Origin: Candidatus Vogelbacteria bacterium
GTDB lineage: Bacteria; Patescibacteriota; Minisyncoccia; Phycocordibacterales; XYD1-FULL-46-19
Assembly (NCBI GenBank): GCA_903864935.1
Contig: CAIPHT010000004.1
Location: 1 to 42,721 of the forward strand
Length of the DNA: 42,721 bases
Direction of reading: 5' to 3'
Below the pieces are notes generated by a model. That model was not told where the DNA came from. It saw only the letters and a list, made by a program, of their open reading frames with translations, and did not search any database. Both the position numbers and the translations under genes were made by a program. This document shows positions 22,092 through 29,599 of the stretch, piece after piece; position 1 is the stretch's first letter; each line of letters starts with the position of its first letter.

Positions 22092-22576
22092 TAAAAATAA
22101 AAAACATTTGGCAGTCCAAATTTTTTAGAGGAGCAACTTCTTCTCTCCTTGTTCTTATTATCCTCCTCTGCGTCTTTCAAGCGGGACGTTTTGTTGGTTT
22201 TCACCAGGCAAGTTTCTCTTATCGTCTGGGTGATAATTATTACCGTGCTTTTGAAGGTGGGCCTTTGAGTGGAGGAATGATGAGGGGCAATCCATTTGGT
22301 GATTTACCTGGAGGTCATGGGGCTGCGGGCAAAATTATAAAGGTTAGTCTGCCGACCATTGTCATTTCGACGCCAGATAATTTAGAAAAAACAATTTTGA
22401 TTAATGACAAGACTCTCGTCCGCCACTTTCGAGGCAACGCCTCCTCATCTCTCCTTAAGGTTGGAGACATGGTGGTAATTATTGGCGAACCTAATCAGGA
22501 TTCAGCGATTGAGGCGAAGTTGATTCGTCTTTTGCCTCCACCACCATTAACAGCCTCAAGTTCTAATCCTTACTAA
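22088..22576 (+). CDS. Membrane-anchored DUF5666-like protein
   Basis: A 162-residue protein with one N-terminal helix (about 16-36), a Gly-rich linker (GGPLSGGMMRGNPFGD), and a small beta domain at about 83-150 with the pattern 'GKIIKVSLPTIVIST...KTILINDKTLV...LLKVGDMVVIIG'. This matches the DUF5666-like beta-barrel also seen at 26198-26614, so two such proteins bracket the exporter genes. The domain faces outward and may sense or bind ligands near the adaptor. Function unproven. Confidence 0.7.
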   Translation: MIKIKNIWQSKFFRGATSSLLVLIILLCVFQAGRFVGFHQASFSYRLGDNYYRAFEGGPLSGGMMRGNPFGDLPGGHGAAGKIIKVSLPTIVISTPDNLEKTILINDKTLVRHFRGNASSSLLKVGDMVVIIGEPNQDSAIEAKLIRLLPPPPLTASSSNPY

Positions 22577-22582
22577 AAAATT

Positions 22583-24136
22583 ATGAAAAACCTTGTCCTT
22601 AGACACAAAATAATTAGCGCCATCATTGTCCTTGTCTTGATTTTTGTCGGTTATAAAATTTACGCTTCTCTCACTAACACGAGTGGCCAAACTCATTATG
22701 TCATCGCGGCCGTAGAGAAGGGGACAATTATTAAGAATGTTTCTGGTACAGGACAAGTCTCGGCTAATAGCCAGGTGGAGCTTAAACCTAAGGCCTCTGG
22801 TGAGATTATTTATCTTGGGGCAAAGACTGGTGACTATGTTAATGCGGGGCAACTTATTATGCAAATTGATTCGCGCAATGCTGTGGTTGATTTGCAAAAT
22901 GCTAAACTTAATTTACAAAAAATGATTGAGGGTCAGGGGAGCGGTCTTGGTGGAAGCGGTGGTTTGGCCAAGGATTATGAAGATGCCTTTAGTCATATTG
23001 ATGCCACTTTCTCTGATCTCACCACTATTATGCCGGGCTTTGATTCGATCATCAATAATTATCAAGCCTCGCCTTATAAGATGAATTTGCCCGATGATCT
23101 GGCCAGAAGTTACTACAGCAAAACGTCCAAGAGTTATTATCTCGCTAAGACTGCCTATGATAAAACTTTAGCTGAATATAAGGGGATCAATCGACCTCTC
23201 TCTAACAATCAAGTTATCACGATTGTTAATGATACTTACACAATGTTGCAACTCGCCAATCAGCTGGCCAAGGATGCTAGTGTCTATCTTGCCTATACCT
23301 ATGATCAGCTCCAGGGGACGGCACGAAGTTCGGCTCTAATTACTGACAAGGGCAATGTTGATACCTGGTTCAAAACAATTAATAGTGATCTCTCCACGAT
23401 TGGTGCTGATCACAACACGCTTAAGAACTCGGCCCTAGACATTGAGTCCCAGAGACTTGCGGTGGAGCAGAAGGAGTATGCTTATCAGGATTATTTTCTC
23501 TACGCACCCTTTAGTGGTTTAGTCCAAATTAGCGCAACCCAAAACGATACGGTTAGTAATGGTTCGAGCATTGGGACTATTGTCTCGAATAAAAAAATTG
23601 CTACTATTGCTCTCAACGAAGTGGATATTGCCAAGGTTAAGGTTGGGCAAAAGGCAACGCTCTCTTTTGACGCTATTGATGGTCTGTCTATTACTGGCCA
23701 GGTGGCCGAGACGGATATTATTGGGACGGTCTCTCAGGGAGTGGTAACTTATAATGTGAAGATTGCTTTTGACACTCAAGATAATCGAGTGCGATCGGGG
23801 ATGAGTGTGAGCGCCGATATTGCTACTGATGTGAAGCAAGATGTTACCATCGTCCCGTCTGGTGCGGTAAAGACTCAAGGTTCAAGTAATTATGTTGAAG
23901 TTGTCGCGAGTAGTACACCAGTAACAACGGGGAATCAGGGTGTAATTTTGGCTAATCCACCGCAGAGCCAAGAGGTGACCATTGGTTTATCGGATGACAC
24001 TAACACGGAGATCCTTACTGGTCTCTCTGTCGGAGACAAGATTGTTTCGCGGACTATTGCCGGGACGACGGCGGCCAAGACAACGGCTACCGCGCCAAGC
24101 CTTTTTGGTAGTGCTGGTGGCCGAGCCCCTCATTAA
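22583..24136 (+). CDS. MacA/HlyD-type membrane-fusion adaptor protein
   Basis: A 517-residue protein with an N-terminal anchor (about 9-30). The barrel-sandwich half motifs are 'SGTGQVSANSQVELKPKASGEI' with 'GDYVNAGQLIMQID' near 50-95, and 'YAPFSGLVQI' with 'GSSIGTIV' near 308-335. A long helical insert of about 200 residues lies between the two halves. Such adaptors pair with MacB-type ABC exporters. CPR cells have no evident outer-membrane channel gene here, so the assembly may work at a single membrane and the cell surface. It lies six bases after the DUF5666-like gene. Confidence 0.88.
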   Translation: MKNLVLRHKIISAIIVLVLIFVGYKIYASLTNTSGQTHYVIAAVEKGTIIKNVSGTGQVSANSQVELKPKASGEIIYLGAKTGDYVNAGQLIMQIDSRNAVVDLQNAKLNLQKMIEGQGSGLGGSGGLAKDYEDAFSHIDATFSDLTTIMPGFDSIINNYQASPYKMNLPDDLARSYYSKTSKSYYLAKTAYDKTLAEYKGINRPLSNNQVITIVNDTYTMLQLANQLAKDASVYLAYTYDQLQGTARSSALITDKGNVDTWFKTINSDLSTIGADHNTLKNSALDIESQRLAVEQKEYAYQDYFLYAPFSGLVQISATQNDTVSNGSSIGTIVSNKKIATIALNEVDIAKVKVGQKATLSFDAIDGLSITGQVAETDIIGTVSQGVVTYNVKIAFDTQDNRVRSGMSVSADIATDVKQDVTIVPSGAVKTQGSSNYVEVVASSTPVTTGNQGVILANPPQSQEVTIGLSDDTNTEILTGLSVGDKIVSRTIAGTTAAKTTATAPSLFGSAGGRAPH

Positions 24137-24138
24137 TT

Positions 24139-24861
24139 ATGATTGAGATTAAAGATATAATAAAAACTTATACAACTGGCGATATTAAATTTGACGCTCT
24201 TAAGGGAGTGAGCTTTAAGATTGAAGATGGCGAATTCGTTGCCATTATGGGCCCATCCGGTTCGGGTAAGTCGACCCTGATGCATATTTTGGGGGCGCTT
24301 GATACACCGACAAGTGGTAGTTATTATCTCGACGGGCAAGATGTCTCAAGTTTATCAGAAGATGCTTTGGCCGATATTCGGCGTGATCATATTGGTTTTG
24401 TCTTCCAGTCCTTCAATCTTTTGCCTCGAACCACTGTTCTTCGCAATGTTATGTTGCCTCTTGTCTACGACCAGGTTCCGAGTGAGGAACGAATTAAGCG
24501 ATCTGAAGAGGCACTAAAGGCCGCCGGTCTTGATGAGGCTCATTTTTCTCACCTCTCAAACCAGCTCTCTGGTGGTCAGATTCAACGAGTGGCCATTGCT
24601 CGTGCCTTGGTCAATAACCCATCATTAATTCTGGCTGATGAACCAACGGGCAACTTGGATACTAAGACAGGAGAGATTGTCTTGGGCACCTTCCAGCGAC
24701 TTAACGAAGAACAAGGTAAGACTATTATTCTTATCACCCATGAATTAGATGTCGCTGAGCATGCCGACCGAATAATTCTGATTCGTGACGGAGAGATGGT
24801 CTCGGATAGTAAGCAACATGAAAAGAAAATTATTAATTTAAATTCTGGCGGGAAAGCCTGA
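24139..24861 (+). CDS. MacB/LolD-type ABC transporter ATP-binding protein
   Basis: A 240-residue ATPase. Walker A is GPSGSGKST (38-46), the Q loop lies in 'FVFQSFNLLPRTT', the signature is LSGGQIQR, Walker B is LILADEPTGNLD, and the switch His lies in LITHELD. The 'FVFQ.FNL.P..T...NV.LPL' run is typical of the type VII (MacB/LolCDE/FtsE) group. It starts two bases after the adaptor gene and pairs with the FtsX-type permease encoded next. Confidence 0.95.
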   Translation: MIEIKDIIKTYTTGDIKFDALKGVSFKIEDGEFVAIMGPSGSGKSTLMHILGALDTPTSGSYYLDGQDVSSLSEDALADIRRDHIGFVFQSFNLLPRTTVLRNVMLPLVYDQVPSEERIKRSEEALKAAGLDEAHFSHLSNQLSGGQIQRVAIARALVNNPSLILADEPTGNLDTKTGEIVLGTFQRLNEEQGKTIILITHELDVAEHADRIILIRDGEMVSDSKQHEKKIINLNSGGKA

Positions 24862-24866
24862 GTCCT

Positions 24867-26090
24867 ATGCATATATTTGATATCTTAAATGAAACATATT
24901 CAGCTCTCTCGGCCAACAAAGTTCGGTCGGGCTTAACGATGTTGGGTATTGTCATCGGCATTAGTTCGGTCATCGCAATGCTTGCCATTGGCCAAGGAGC
25001 TCAAAGTTCGATCCAGTCAAGTATCCAATCGATTGGTTCTAACCTGGTGCTTGTTACACCGGGTGTGCAGCGAGGCCCGGGCGCTTTTGTCTCGGCGGGG
25101 CGAGGTTCGGCTAAGTCTCTGACTATTGCTGACTCAGATGCGATTAAAGCGCAAATTTCTTCGATCAAAAATATGGCGCCCGAAGTCTCTGGTCGTTATC
25201 AAGTTACGGCCCGGGGTCAGAATACTAACACTCAAGTTGTGGGGACTATACCTGATTACCAAAATGTGCGCAATGTTCAAGTGGCCGAAGGATCTTTTGT
25301 CTCAACCCAGAATGTTCAAGGGGGGAGCAAGGTGGCCGTGCTTGGACCAACGACGAGGGACGACTTGTTTGGTGTTGGGGCCGAGGCAATTGGTCAGACG
25401 ATTCGAATTAAACAAGTTGACTTCAAGGTGGTGGGCGTCACGGTTGCTAAGGGCGGCTCAGGTTTTGGGAGTCAGGATGATATGATCTTTATCCCGATCT
25501 CGGCCGCGCAAAGATATTTATCGGGTGATCAATATGTCACAACTATTAGTGTCTCGGCCCAAGATGCTAATTCTACAACTCAAGTGCAACAAGATATTAC
25601 GAGCCTGTTGCTAGATCGGCACCACATTAAGGATCCCAATTCGCCTGACTTTAGTACTCTTAATCAGGCAGACATTGCTTCAGCGGCTTCGAGCATTACG
25701 CAAATTTTTACCATCTTACTTGGTTCGGTCGCGGGGATCTCGCTCGTGGTTGGCGGTATTGGTATTATGAATATGATGTTGACGACGGTTACTGAGCGAA
25801 CTCGTGAGATTGGTTTGAGAAAGGCGATTGGAGCCAAACGTCGCGACATCAGTTTACAATTTCTAATGGAGGCGATTGCCCTAACTTTCTTTGGTGGTTT
25901 CTTGGGGGTGATCTTGGGGTGGCTGGTCTCCTTCGTTATTACTTATTTTGGGATTTTGCAAACGCAAGTTTCTTTGTTCTCAGTGGTCTTAGCTTTTGGT
26001 GTTTCGGCAGCGATTGGTATTATCTTTGGTTATTATCCGGCTCGTCGCGCTGCCGCCCTTAATCCAATTGATGCCTTGAGATATGAGTAG
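24867..26090 (+). CDS. MacB-type (FtsX superfamily) ABC permease
   Basis: A 407-residue permease: N-terminal helix (about 20-42), a large extracytoplasmic MacB periplasmic core domain (about 45-270), then three helices with the family signatures 'GGIGIMNMMLTTVTERTREIGLRKAIGAK' and 'GYYPARRAAALNPIDALRYE' at the end. With the ATPase and adaptor it forms a mechanotransmission-type exporter. The cargo is unknown; peptides or lipids are typical. A hairpin terminator follows at 26106-26150. Confidence 0.95.
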   Translation: MHIFDILNETYSALSANKVRSGLTMLGIVIGISSVIAMLAIGQGAQSSIQSSIQSIGSNLVLVTPGVQRGPGAFVSAGRGSAKSLTIADSDAIKAQISSIKNMAPEVSGRYQVTARGQNTNTQVVGTIPDYQNVRNVQVAEGSFVSTQNVQGGSKVAVLGPTTRDDLFGVGAEAIGQTIRIKQVDFKVVGVTVAKGGSGFGSQDDMIFIPISAAQRYLSGDQYVTTISVSAQDANSTTQVQQDITSLLLDRHHIKDPNSPDFSTLNQADIASAASSITQIFTILLGSVAGISLVVGGIGIMNMMLTTVTERTREIGLRKAIGAKRRDISLQFLMEAIALTFFGGFLGVILGWLVSFVITYFGILQTQVSLFSVVLAFGVSAAIGIIFGYYPARRAAALNPIDALRYE

Positions 26091-26105
26091 CCCTCTTTCT
26101 TTCCT

Positions 26106-26150
26106 GAGGTCGGGCCTTGAGAGGCCGCCCAAAGACCCGACCTCTATTTT
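26106..26150 (+). terminator. Terminator with conserved apical motif, copy 1
   Basis: GAGGTCGGG (26106-26114) pairs with CCCGACCTC (26136-26144), then a T-rich tract. The apex reads TTGAGAGGCCGCCCAAA, nearly the same as in the hairpin at 26817-26855, although the outer stems are unrelated. Confidence 0.85.
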
Positions 26151-26197
26151 TGAGATTCTTTAGAATTATTATTAAATTAGCAGTTAAAAAAATAAAC

Positions 26198-26614
26198 ATG
26201 AACAACACAACAAAAATAATCATTGGCGCTGTTCTCATTATTATTATCGCTGGCTTTGGTGGCTACAGGTATGGACAAAGTAGTGTGGCTGGTGGCCGAC
26301 AGAATTTTGGGGCCAGTGGTCCTCAAGGTAATTTTGCTCGCCGTGGTGTAAGCGGCGCGGGGGTTGGTATGGTCGCGGGGAATATTATTAAAAAAGACAG
26401 CCAAAGTTTAACCATTGAGCTTCGCACTGGGGGGTCAAAAATTATTTGGTTTGCCTCTTCGACCGAGATTAGCAAAATGGCCGCCGGGAGCTCAGCTGAC
26501 TTAAGTATTGGCCAGACAGTAACAGTGAACGGAGCAACAAATGCCGACGGTAGCGTTGTCGCTAAGACTATCCAGCTTCGCCCCGTGGGTGCTCGACCAG
26601 CTCCGATGAACTAG
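26198..26614 (+). CDS. Membrane-anchored DUF5666-like protein
   Basis: A 138-residue protein with an N-terminal helix (about 6-22), a Gly/Ala/Arg-rich linker, and a small beta domain at about 58-132 (GNIIKKDSQSLTIEL, IWFASSTEI, LSIGQTVTVNG, AKTIQL). It follows the exporter operon after its terminator and resembles the protein at 22088-22576 in layout, so it may be a separately expressed partner of the same system. The frame is open to 26117; ATG 26198 places the membrane helix at the N-terminus. Confidence 0.72.
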   Translation: MNNTTKIIIGAVLIIIIAGFGGYRYGQSSVAGGRQNFGASGPQGNFARRGVSGAGVGMVAGNIIKKDSQSLTIELRTGGSKIIWFASSTEISKMAAGSSADLSIGQTVTVNGATNADGSVVAKTIQLRPVGARPAPMN

Positions 26615-26622
26615 TGGGCGTG

Positions 26623-26649
26623 CACTTCGTAGCCAAAGGCTACGAAGTG
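26623..26649. terminator. Perfect 12-bp hairpin after the DUF5666 gene
   Basis: CACTTCGTAGCC and GGCTACGAAGTG around AAA, nine bases after the stop. The T run starts only after GATAAC, so termination strength is uncertain. The CTTCGTAG word also appears near 32090 and 42548. Confidence 0.55.
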
Positions 26650-26660
26650 GATAACTTTTG

Positions 26661-26689
26661 TTGACAGTTAAATCAAAGTCTGATAAACT
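26661..26689 (+). promoter_or_regulatory. Promoter of a candidate small RNA
   Basis: TTGACA (26661-26666), 17 bases, extended -10 TGaTAAACT (hexamer 26684-26689). The predicted start falls at about 26696, the first base of a long stem. Confidence 0.75.
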
Positions 26690-26695
26690 CTTAGG

Positions 26696-26803
26696 AAGGT
26701 TAAGGATGTTGACGGTTAGATCGTAAGTGATAACTTTTCAATTTATTGATAGACATCCTTAGCCTTACAAAGAACCCAACCAGCAATGGTGGGGTTTTTT
26801 GTT
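26696..26803 (+). ncRNA. Candidate structured small RNA
   Basis: AAGGTTAAGGATGT (26696-26709) pairs with ACATCCTTAGCCTT (26753-26766), 14 pairs with one G-U. This encloses 43 bases that can form two small hairpins (GTT..ATC with GATAAC; CAA with TTG), a three-way junction. A terminator follows (AACCCAACC with GGTGGGGTT, then T6, 26773-26800). No open frame of note is present. It does not match an RNA family I know. It is encoded between the DUF5666-like and cupin genes, and the cupin gene has its own -10. Confidence 0.6.
26773..26801 (+). terminator. Intrinsic terminator of the candidate small RNA
   Basis: AACCCAACC and GGTGGGGTT with one mismatch, loop AGCAAT, six T. Confidence 0.8.
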
Positions 26804-26816
26804 TCCCCGCTTCAGC

Positions 26817-26855
26817 CCCGCCAGACCTTGAGAGGCTGCCCAAAGGTCTGGCGGG
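26817..26855. terminator. Hairpin with conserved apical motif, copy 2
   Basis: CCCGCCAGACC (26817-26827) pairs with GGTCTGGCGGG (26845-26855). The apex TTGAGAGGCTGCCCAAA differs from copy 1 (26106) at one base. A TTATTATTTTA tract follows. Confidence 0.75.
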
Positions 26856-26869
26856 TTATTATTTTATGT

Positions 26870-26875
26870 TATAAT
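26870..26875 (+). promoter_or_regulatory. Extended -10 element (TGtTATAAT) for the cupin gene
   Basis: ATG 26906 lies about 24 bases beyond the predicted start; the leader is almost pure A/T. Confidence 0.65.
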
Positions 26876-26905
26876 AAAAGTATTAATAAATAACCTAATA
26901 AAAAT

Positions 26906-27286
26906 ATGTCAGGATATATTGCAAACATCGAAGACAAGACCGCGGAGAACGAATACTTCCGCGAAGTATTATTCACTGCTCCTCACTCTCAGCTCGTGGT
27001 AATGAGTATTGCTCCCGGCGAAGATATTGGTGAAGAGGTTCACGATCTCGTTGATCAATTCTTGAGAATTGAATCGGGCGAGGGTAAGGCCATTCTTGAT
27101 GGCGAAGAGACCAGTCTTAGCGATGGCTACTGTGTTGTGGTCCCGGCTGGCACCCGTCACAATATTATCAATACCGGTAGCTCGGCGCTTAAACTCTACA
27201 CTATTTATTCTCCAGCCAATCATCCTGATGGCACCATCCATAAGACTAAGGCTGAAGCTTTAGCTGATGAAGATGACCACGTCTAA
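26906..27286 (+). CDS. Cupin-domain protein
   Basis: A 126-residue single-domain cupin. Motif 1 is 'IGEEVHDLVDQFLRIESGEG' (about 41-60), in which the usual second His and the Glu are replaced by Asp/Gln. Motif 2 is 'VVVPAGTRHNIINTG' (about 86-100) with its His. The tail (YSPANHPDGTIHKT) is typical of small mannose-6-phosphate-isomerase-like cupins. Metal binding is likely; the substrate is unknown. The following transporter gene overlaps its 3' end by 20 bases, so the two are translationally coupled and perhaps linked through metal supply. Confidence 0.85.
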   Translation: MSGYIANIEDKTAENEYFREVLFTAPHSQLVVMSIAPGEDIGEEVHDLVDQFLRIESGEGKAILDGEETSLSDGYCVVVPAGTRHNIINTGSSALKLYTIYSPANHPDGTIHKTKAEALADEDDHV

Positions 27287-28544
27287 AAAAATAAAAAATT
27301 TTTTCCACAAACTTGGCCCCGGCTTTATTAGTGGTGCCGCTGATGATGATCCGACGGCGATTGCCACCTATACACAAGCTGGGGCGCAGTTTGGCTATGG
27401 GCAATTATGGACAGCCCTTTTTACTTTCCCCTTCATGGCGGTTATCCAGGAGATGTGCGGGCGCATTGGGTTGGTGACGGGCAAGGGCTTGGCCGGAGTT
27501 ATTAAGAAACACTATTCAGACTGGTTCCTTACCGGGGCGGTTATCCTACTATTGGTGGCGAATACAATAAGTATTGGTGCCGATCTTGGAGCGATGGCGG
27601 CGGCTGGCGAACTTATCTTTAAGACCTCATTTATTTTTTGGCTGATTGGGTTTACTTTTTTTATTTTAATCTTGGAGATTTTCTTATCTTACCGGGTCTA
27701 TTCTCGTTATTTGAAATATCTAACCTTAACTCTTCTGGCTTATCTCGCCGTTGCTATCTTGGTTAATCAGGATTGGGGTGAGGTTATTCGTCATACTCTT
27801 TTCCCGAGTTTTATTTTTTCTGAAGCTTTCTTCTTAAGTCTGATTGCGATTCTAGGGACGAATATTTCACCCTACTTATTCTTCTGGCAAGCGGGAGAAG
27901 AGGTTGAAGAAGAAGTCGCCAATGGCAAACTCAGGATTATGGGTCAGGGTCTACCCAAAATAACAAAAAAAGACGTCTTAGCTTTAAAGCAGGACACAAC
28001 CATTGGGATGCTTTTCTCCAATATAATTATTTTTGCCATTTGTTTGGCGGCCGCTAGTACTTTGGGACGCAACGGCTTCGTCTCTGTCACGACTCCGGTT
28101 GAGGCGGCTAAGGCTTTGGAGCCCTTGGTCGGTTCTTGGGCGAGTGTCTTGTTTGCCCTAGGGATTATTGGGAGTGGCTTGATAGCCGTGCCAGTACTTT
28201 CTGGCTCAGCGTCTTATGCCATTAGTGAGAGTTTCGGTTGGAAGGAGGGTCTCTATCGCAAATTCAATAAAGCGCATGGTTTTTATATTATTATTACTCT
28301 TGCCACTTTAGTGGGAGTCTTGGTTAACTTTTTATCAATCCCACCTTTCCAAATGTTAATTTATGCCTCGGCGATTAATGGATTACTCGCTCCGCCTCTC
28401 CTAATCCTCATCCTCTTCATTGCTAATGATAAAAAGATTATGGGCAAATATACCAACACTTGGCGCTCCAATCTCTTTGGTGTAATTATCATCTTGTTGA
28501 TGCTGGCCGCCGCCGGTTTCTTCCTCTGGCACTTGCCGTTCTAA
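27267..28544 (+). CDS. NRAMP-superfamily divalent metal transporter (divergent)
   Basis: A 425-residue protein with about eleven membrane helices. The first helix carries GAADDDPTAIATYTQAGAQFGYG, where classical NRAMPs have DPGN. The region aligned with helix 6 reads GLIAVPVLSGSASYAI and lacks the MPH motif with its metal-binding methionine. This pattern fits the NRAMP-related group that may carry Mg2+ or Mn2+; that assignment is inference. A second ATG at 27273 is in frame and equally possible. It overlaps the cupin gene. Confidence 0.85.
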   Translation: MKMTTSKKIKNFFHKLGPGFISGAADDDPTAIATYTQAGAQFGYGQLWTALFTFPFMAVIQEMCGRIGLVTGKGLAGVIKKHYSDWFLTGAVILLLVANTISIGADLGAMAAAGELIFKTSFIFWLIGFTFFILILEIFLSYRVYSRYLKYLTLTLLAYLAVAILVNQDWGEVIRHTLFPSFIFSEAFFLSLIAILGTNISPYLFFWQAGEEVEEEVANGKLRIMGQGLPKITKKDVLALKQDTTIGMLFSNIIIFAICLAAASTLGRNGFVSVTTPVEAAKALEPLVGSWASVLFALGIIGSGLIAVPVLSGSASYAISESFGWKEGLYRKFNKAHGFYIIITLATLVGVLVNFLSIPPFQMLIYASAINGLLAPPLLILILFIANDKKIMGKYTNTWRSNLFGVIIILLMLAAAGFFLWHLPF

Positions 28545-28652
28545 TTTATTTACTAGGCAAGATAGATATTTTATGGTAAAAATAAAAGAGATCATTCTCG
28601 CTGTTGAGAGTGAGGTTTAGAATTGTCGCGACCAAGGAGAGAGGGTTTGAAA

Positions 28653-28982
28653 ATGAAGATTCCGGCGGGGATTCTGACGAACAAGAAAACGGGGCGTTTC
28701 CATCCAGTTTTCTTCCGGGCTGACCCGAGCGACGGTTGCTTCGGAGAGGACAAGAGACGGTATCGGGCTTTCTCGTATCATCCCGAGGGGTTCTCTGCGA
28801 TGACTGAAGCCGAAGACTGGCTCTCCAAGCAGGACACCGTCCGAGATATGGGTGTTGGCTCCCGGTGGGAGTGGAGGGGAGACATGGGTCCGGCGATAAC
28901 CTACTGGTATCGTCAATCGGAGATTGAGGCTCCCTTGACCACGAGCGATGAGGTTCTCGAACTTAAACCTCAGCTGGCCTGA
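28653..28982 (+). CDS. Orphan protein, unknown
   Basis: A 109-residue soluble protein rich in aromatic residues and Gly/Arg; 'HPVFFRADPSDG' and 'GSRWEWRGDMGPAITYWYR' are its most distinctive parts. A purine-rich site (AAGGAGAGAGGG, 28634-28645) precedes ATG 28653. The frame is open to TTG 28623, which lies before that site and is not preferred. Single-gene unit with a terminator downstream. No family recognised. Confidence 0.65.
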   Translation: MKIPAGILTNKKTGRFHPVFFRADPSDGCFGEDKRRYRAFSYHPEGFSAMTEAEDWLSKQDTVRDMGVGSRWEWRGDMGPAITYWYRQSEIEAPLTTSDEVLELKPQLA

Positions 28983-29010
28983 CTTCTGTTATTTTTCTTG
29001 TTTTTTTTAT

Positions 29011-29040
29011 CCCGTCGCGCGCAAGCGTGGCGGGATTGTT
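29011..29040 (+). terminator. Intrinsic terminator-like hairpin
   Basis: CCCGTCGCGC (29011-29020) pairs with GCGTGGCGGG (29025-29034) with two G-U pairs, loop GCAA; a weak T-rich tail. The stem resembles that at 16646-16673. Confidence 0.7.
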
Positions 29041-29061
29041 GTTTGTTGGGGATATTTGTGT

Positions 29062-29067
29062 TATACT
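29062..29067 (+). promoter_or_regulatory. Extended -10 element (TGtTATACT) for the RRM gene
   Basis: Predicts a leader of about 130 bases before ATG 29204, the longest in front of a conserved gene in this window. Confidence 0.6.
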
Positions 29068-29149
29068 CTCCCTGCTAGTGAACTCAATCGCTTTCATCTT
29101 TTAATTACTTAGAGTCTGGGCGTCCAGCACAATAAGAGGTGAGATGACC

Positions 29150-29170
29150 AAGTGATCGTGGGCCACGGTC
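29150..29170 (+). promoter_or_regulatory. Hairpin in the RRM-gene leader
   Basis: GATCGTG and CACGGTC pair (one G-U) around GGC. A four-codon frame, ATGACCAAGTGA, preceded by AGAGGTG, ends at its base. This could serve autoregulation of an RNA-binding protein; inference only. Confidence 0.4.
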
Positions 29171-29203
29171 GTCAAGCTAATTATTTCTTTAGAAAAAAAG
29201 TTA

Positions 29204-29485
29204 ATGAATAACAAATTGTTCGTCGGTAGCCTTCCTTTCCGTCTTACGGAGCAGGAATTTGCCGACCACTTCGCTCAAGCTGGGCAAGTGCTTTCTGCGA
29301 AAATCATCTTAGATAAGGCCACTGGTCGTTCTAAGGGTTTTGGTTTCGTCGAAATGGGTACACCTGAGGAGGCTGAGAAGGCTATCTCGATGTTGAATGG
29401 TAGCGACCTTGGTGGTCGCGCTGTCAGCGTTGATTTTGCCAAGCCTATGGAGCCCCGCGCTCCACGTCAGGGTGGTAGCTATTAA
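29204..29485 (+). CDS. RRM-domain RNA-binding protein
   Basis: A 93-residue protein with one RNA recognition motif. RNP2 is LFVGSL (5-10) and RNP1 is SKGFGFVE (43-50), with a short Arg/Gly/Pro tail (MEPRAPRQGGSY). This is the layout of cyanobacterial Rbp-type and other bacterial glycine-tailed RRM proteins that bind single-stranded RNA, often under cold stress. The long structured leader suggests post-transcriptional control. Two hairpins follow the gene. Confidence 0.93.
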   Translation: MNNKLFVGSLPFRLTEQEFADHFAQAGQVLSAKIILDKATGRSKGFGFVEMGTPEEAEKAISMLNGSDLGGRAVSVDFAKPMEPRAPRQGGSY

Positions 29486-29492
29486 TCTCTTG

Positions 29493-29527
29493 CCCGCTAG
29501 GCCTCGGGAAATCTGAGGTCTAGCGGG
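29493..29527. terminator. Long hairpin after the RRM gene
   Basis: CCCGCTAGGCCTC (29493-29505) pairs with GAGGTCTAGCGGG (29515-29527), 13 pairs with one G-U. There is no T run, so it may stabilise the 3' end rather than terminate. Confidence 0.6.
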
Positions 29528-29548
29528 AACGGGGAACAAAAACAAGAG

Positions 29549-29576
29549 AGACAGCCGACGCCGGTTGTCTTTTTTG
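29549..29576 (+). terminator. Intrinsic terminator
   Basis: AGACAGCCG and CGGTTGTCT around ACGC, followed by T-rich sequence; probably the true end of the RRM transcript. Confidence 0.8.
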
Positions 29577-29586
29577 TTTTTCTGGT

Positions 29587-29592
29587 TATACT
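29587..29592 (+). promoter_or_regulatory. -10 element TATACT, leaderless start
   Basis: Ends seven bases before ATG 29600. Confidence 0.6.
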
Positions 29593-29599
29593 AAGAAAG

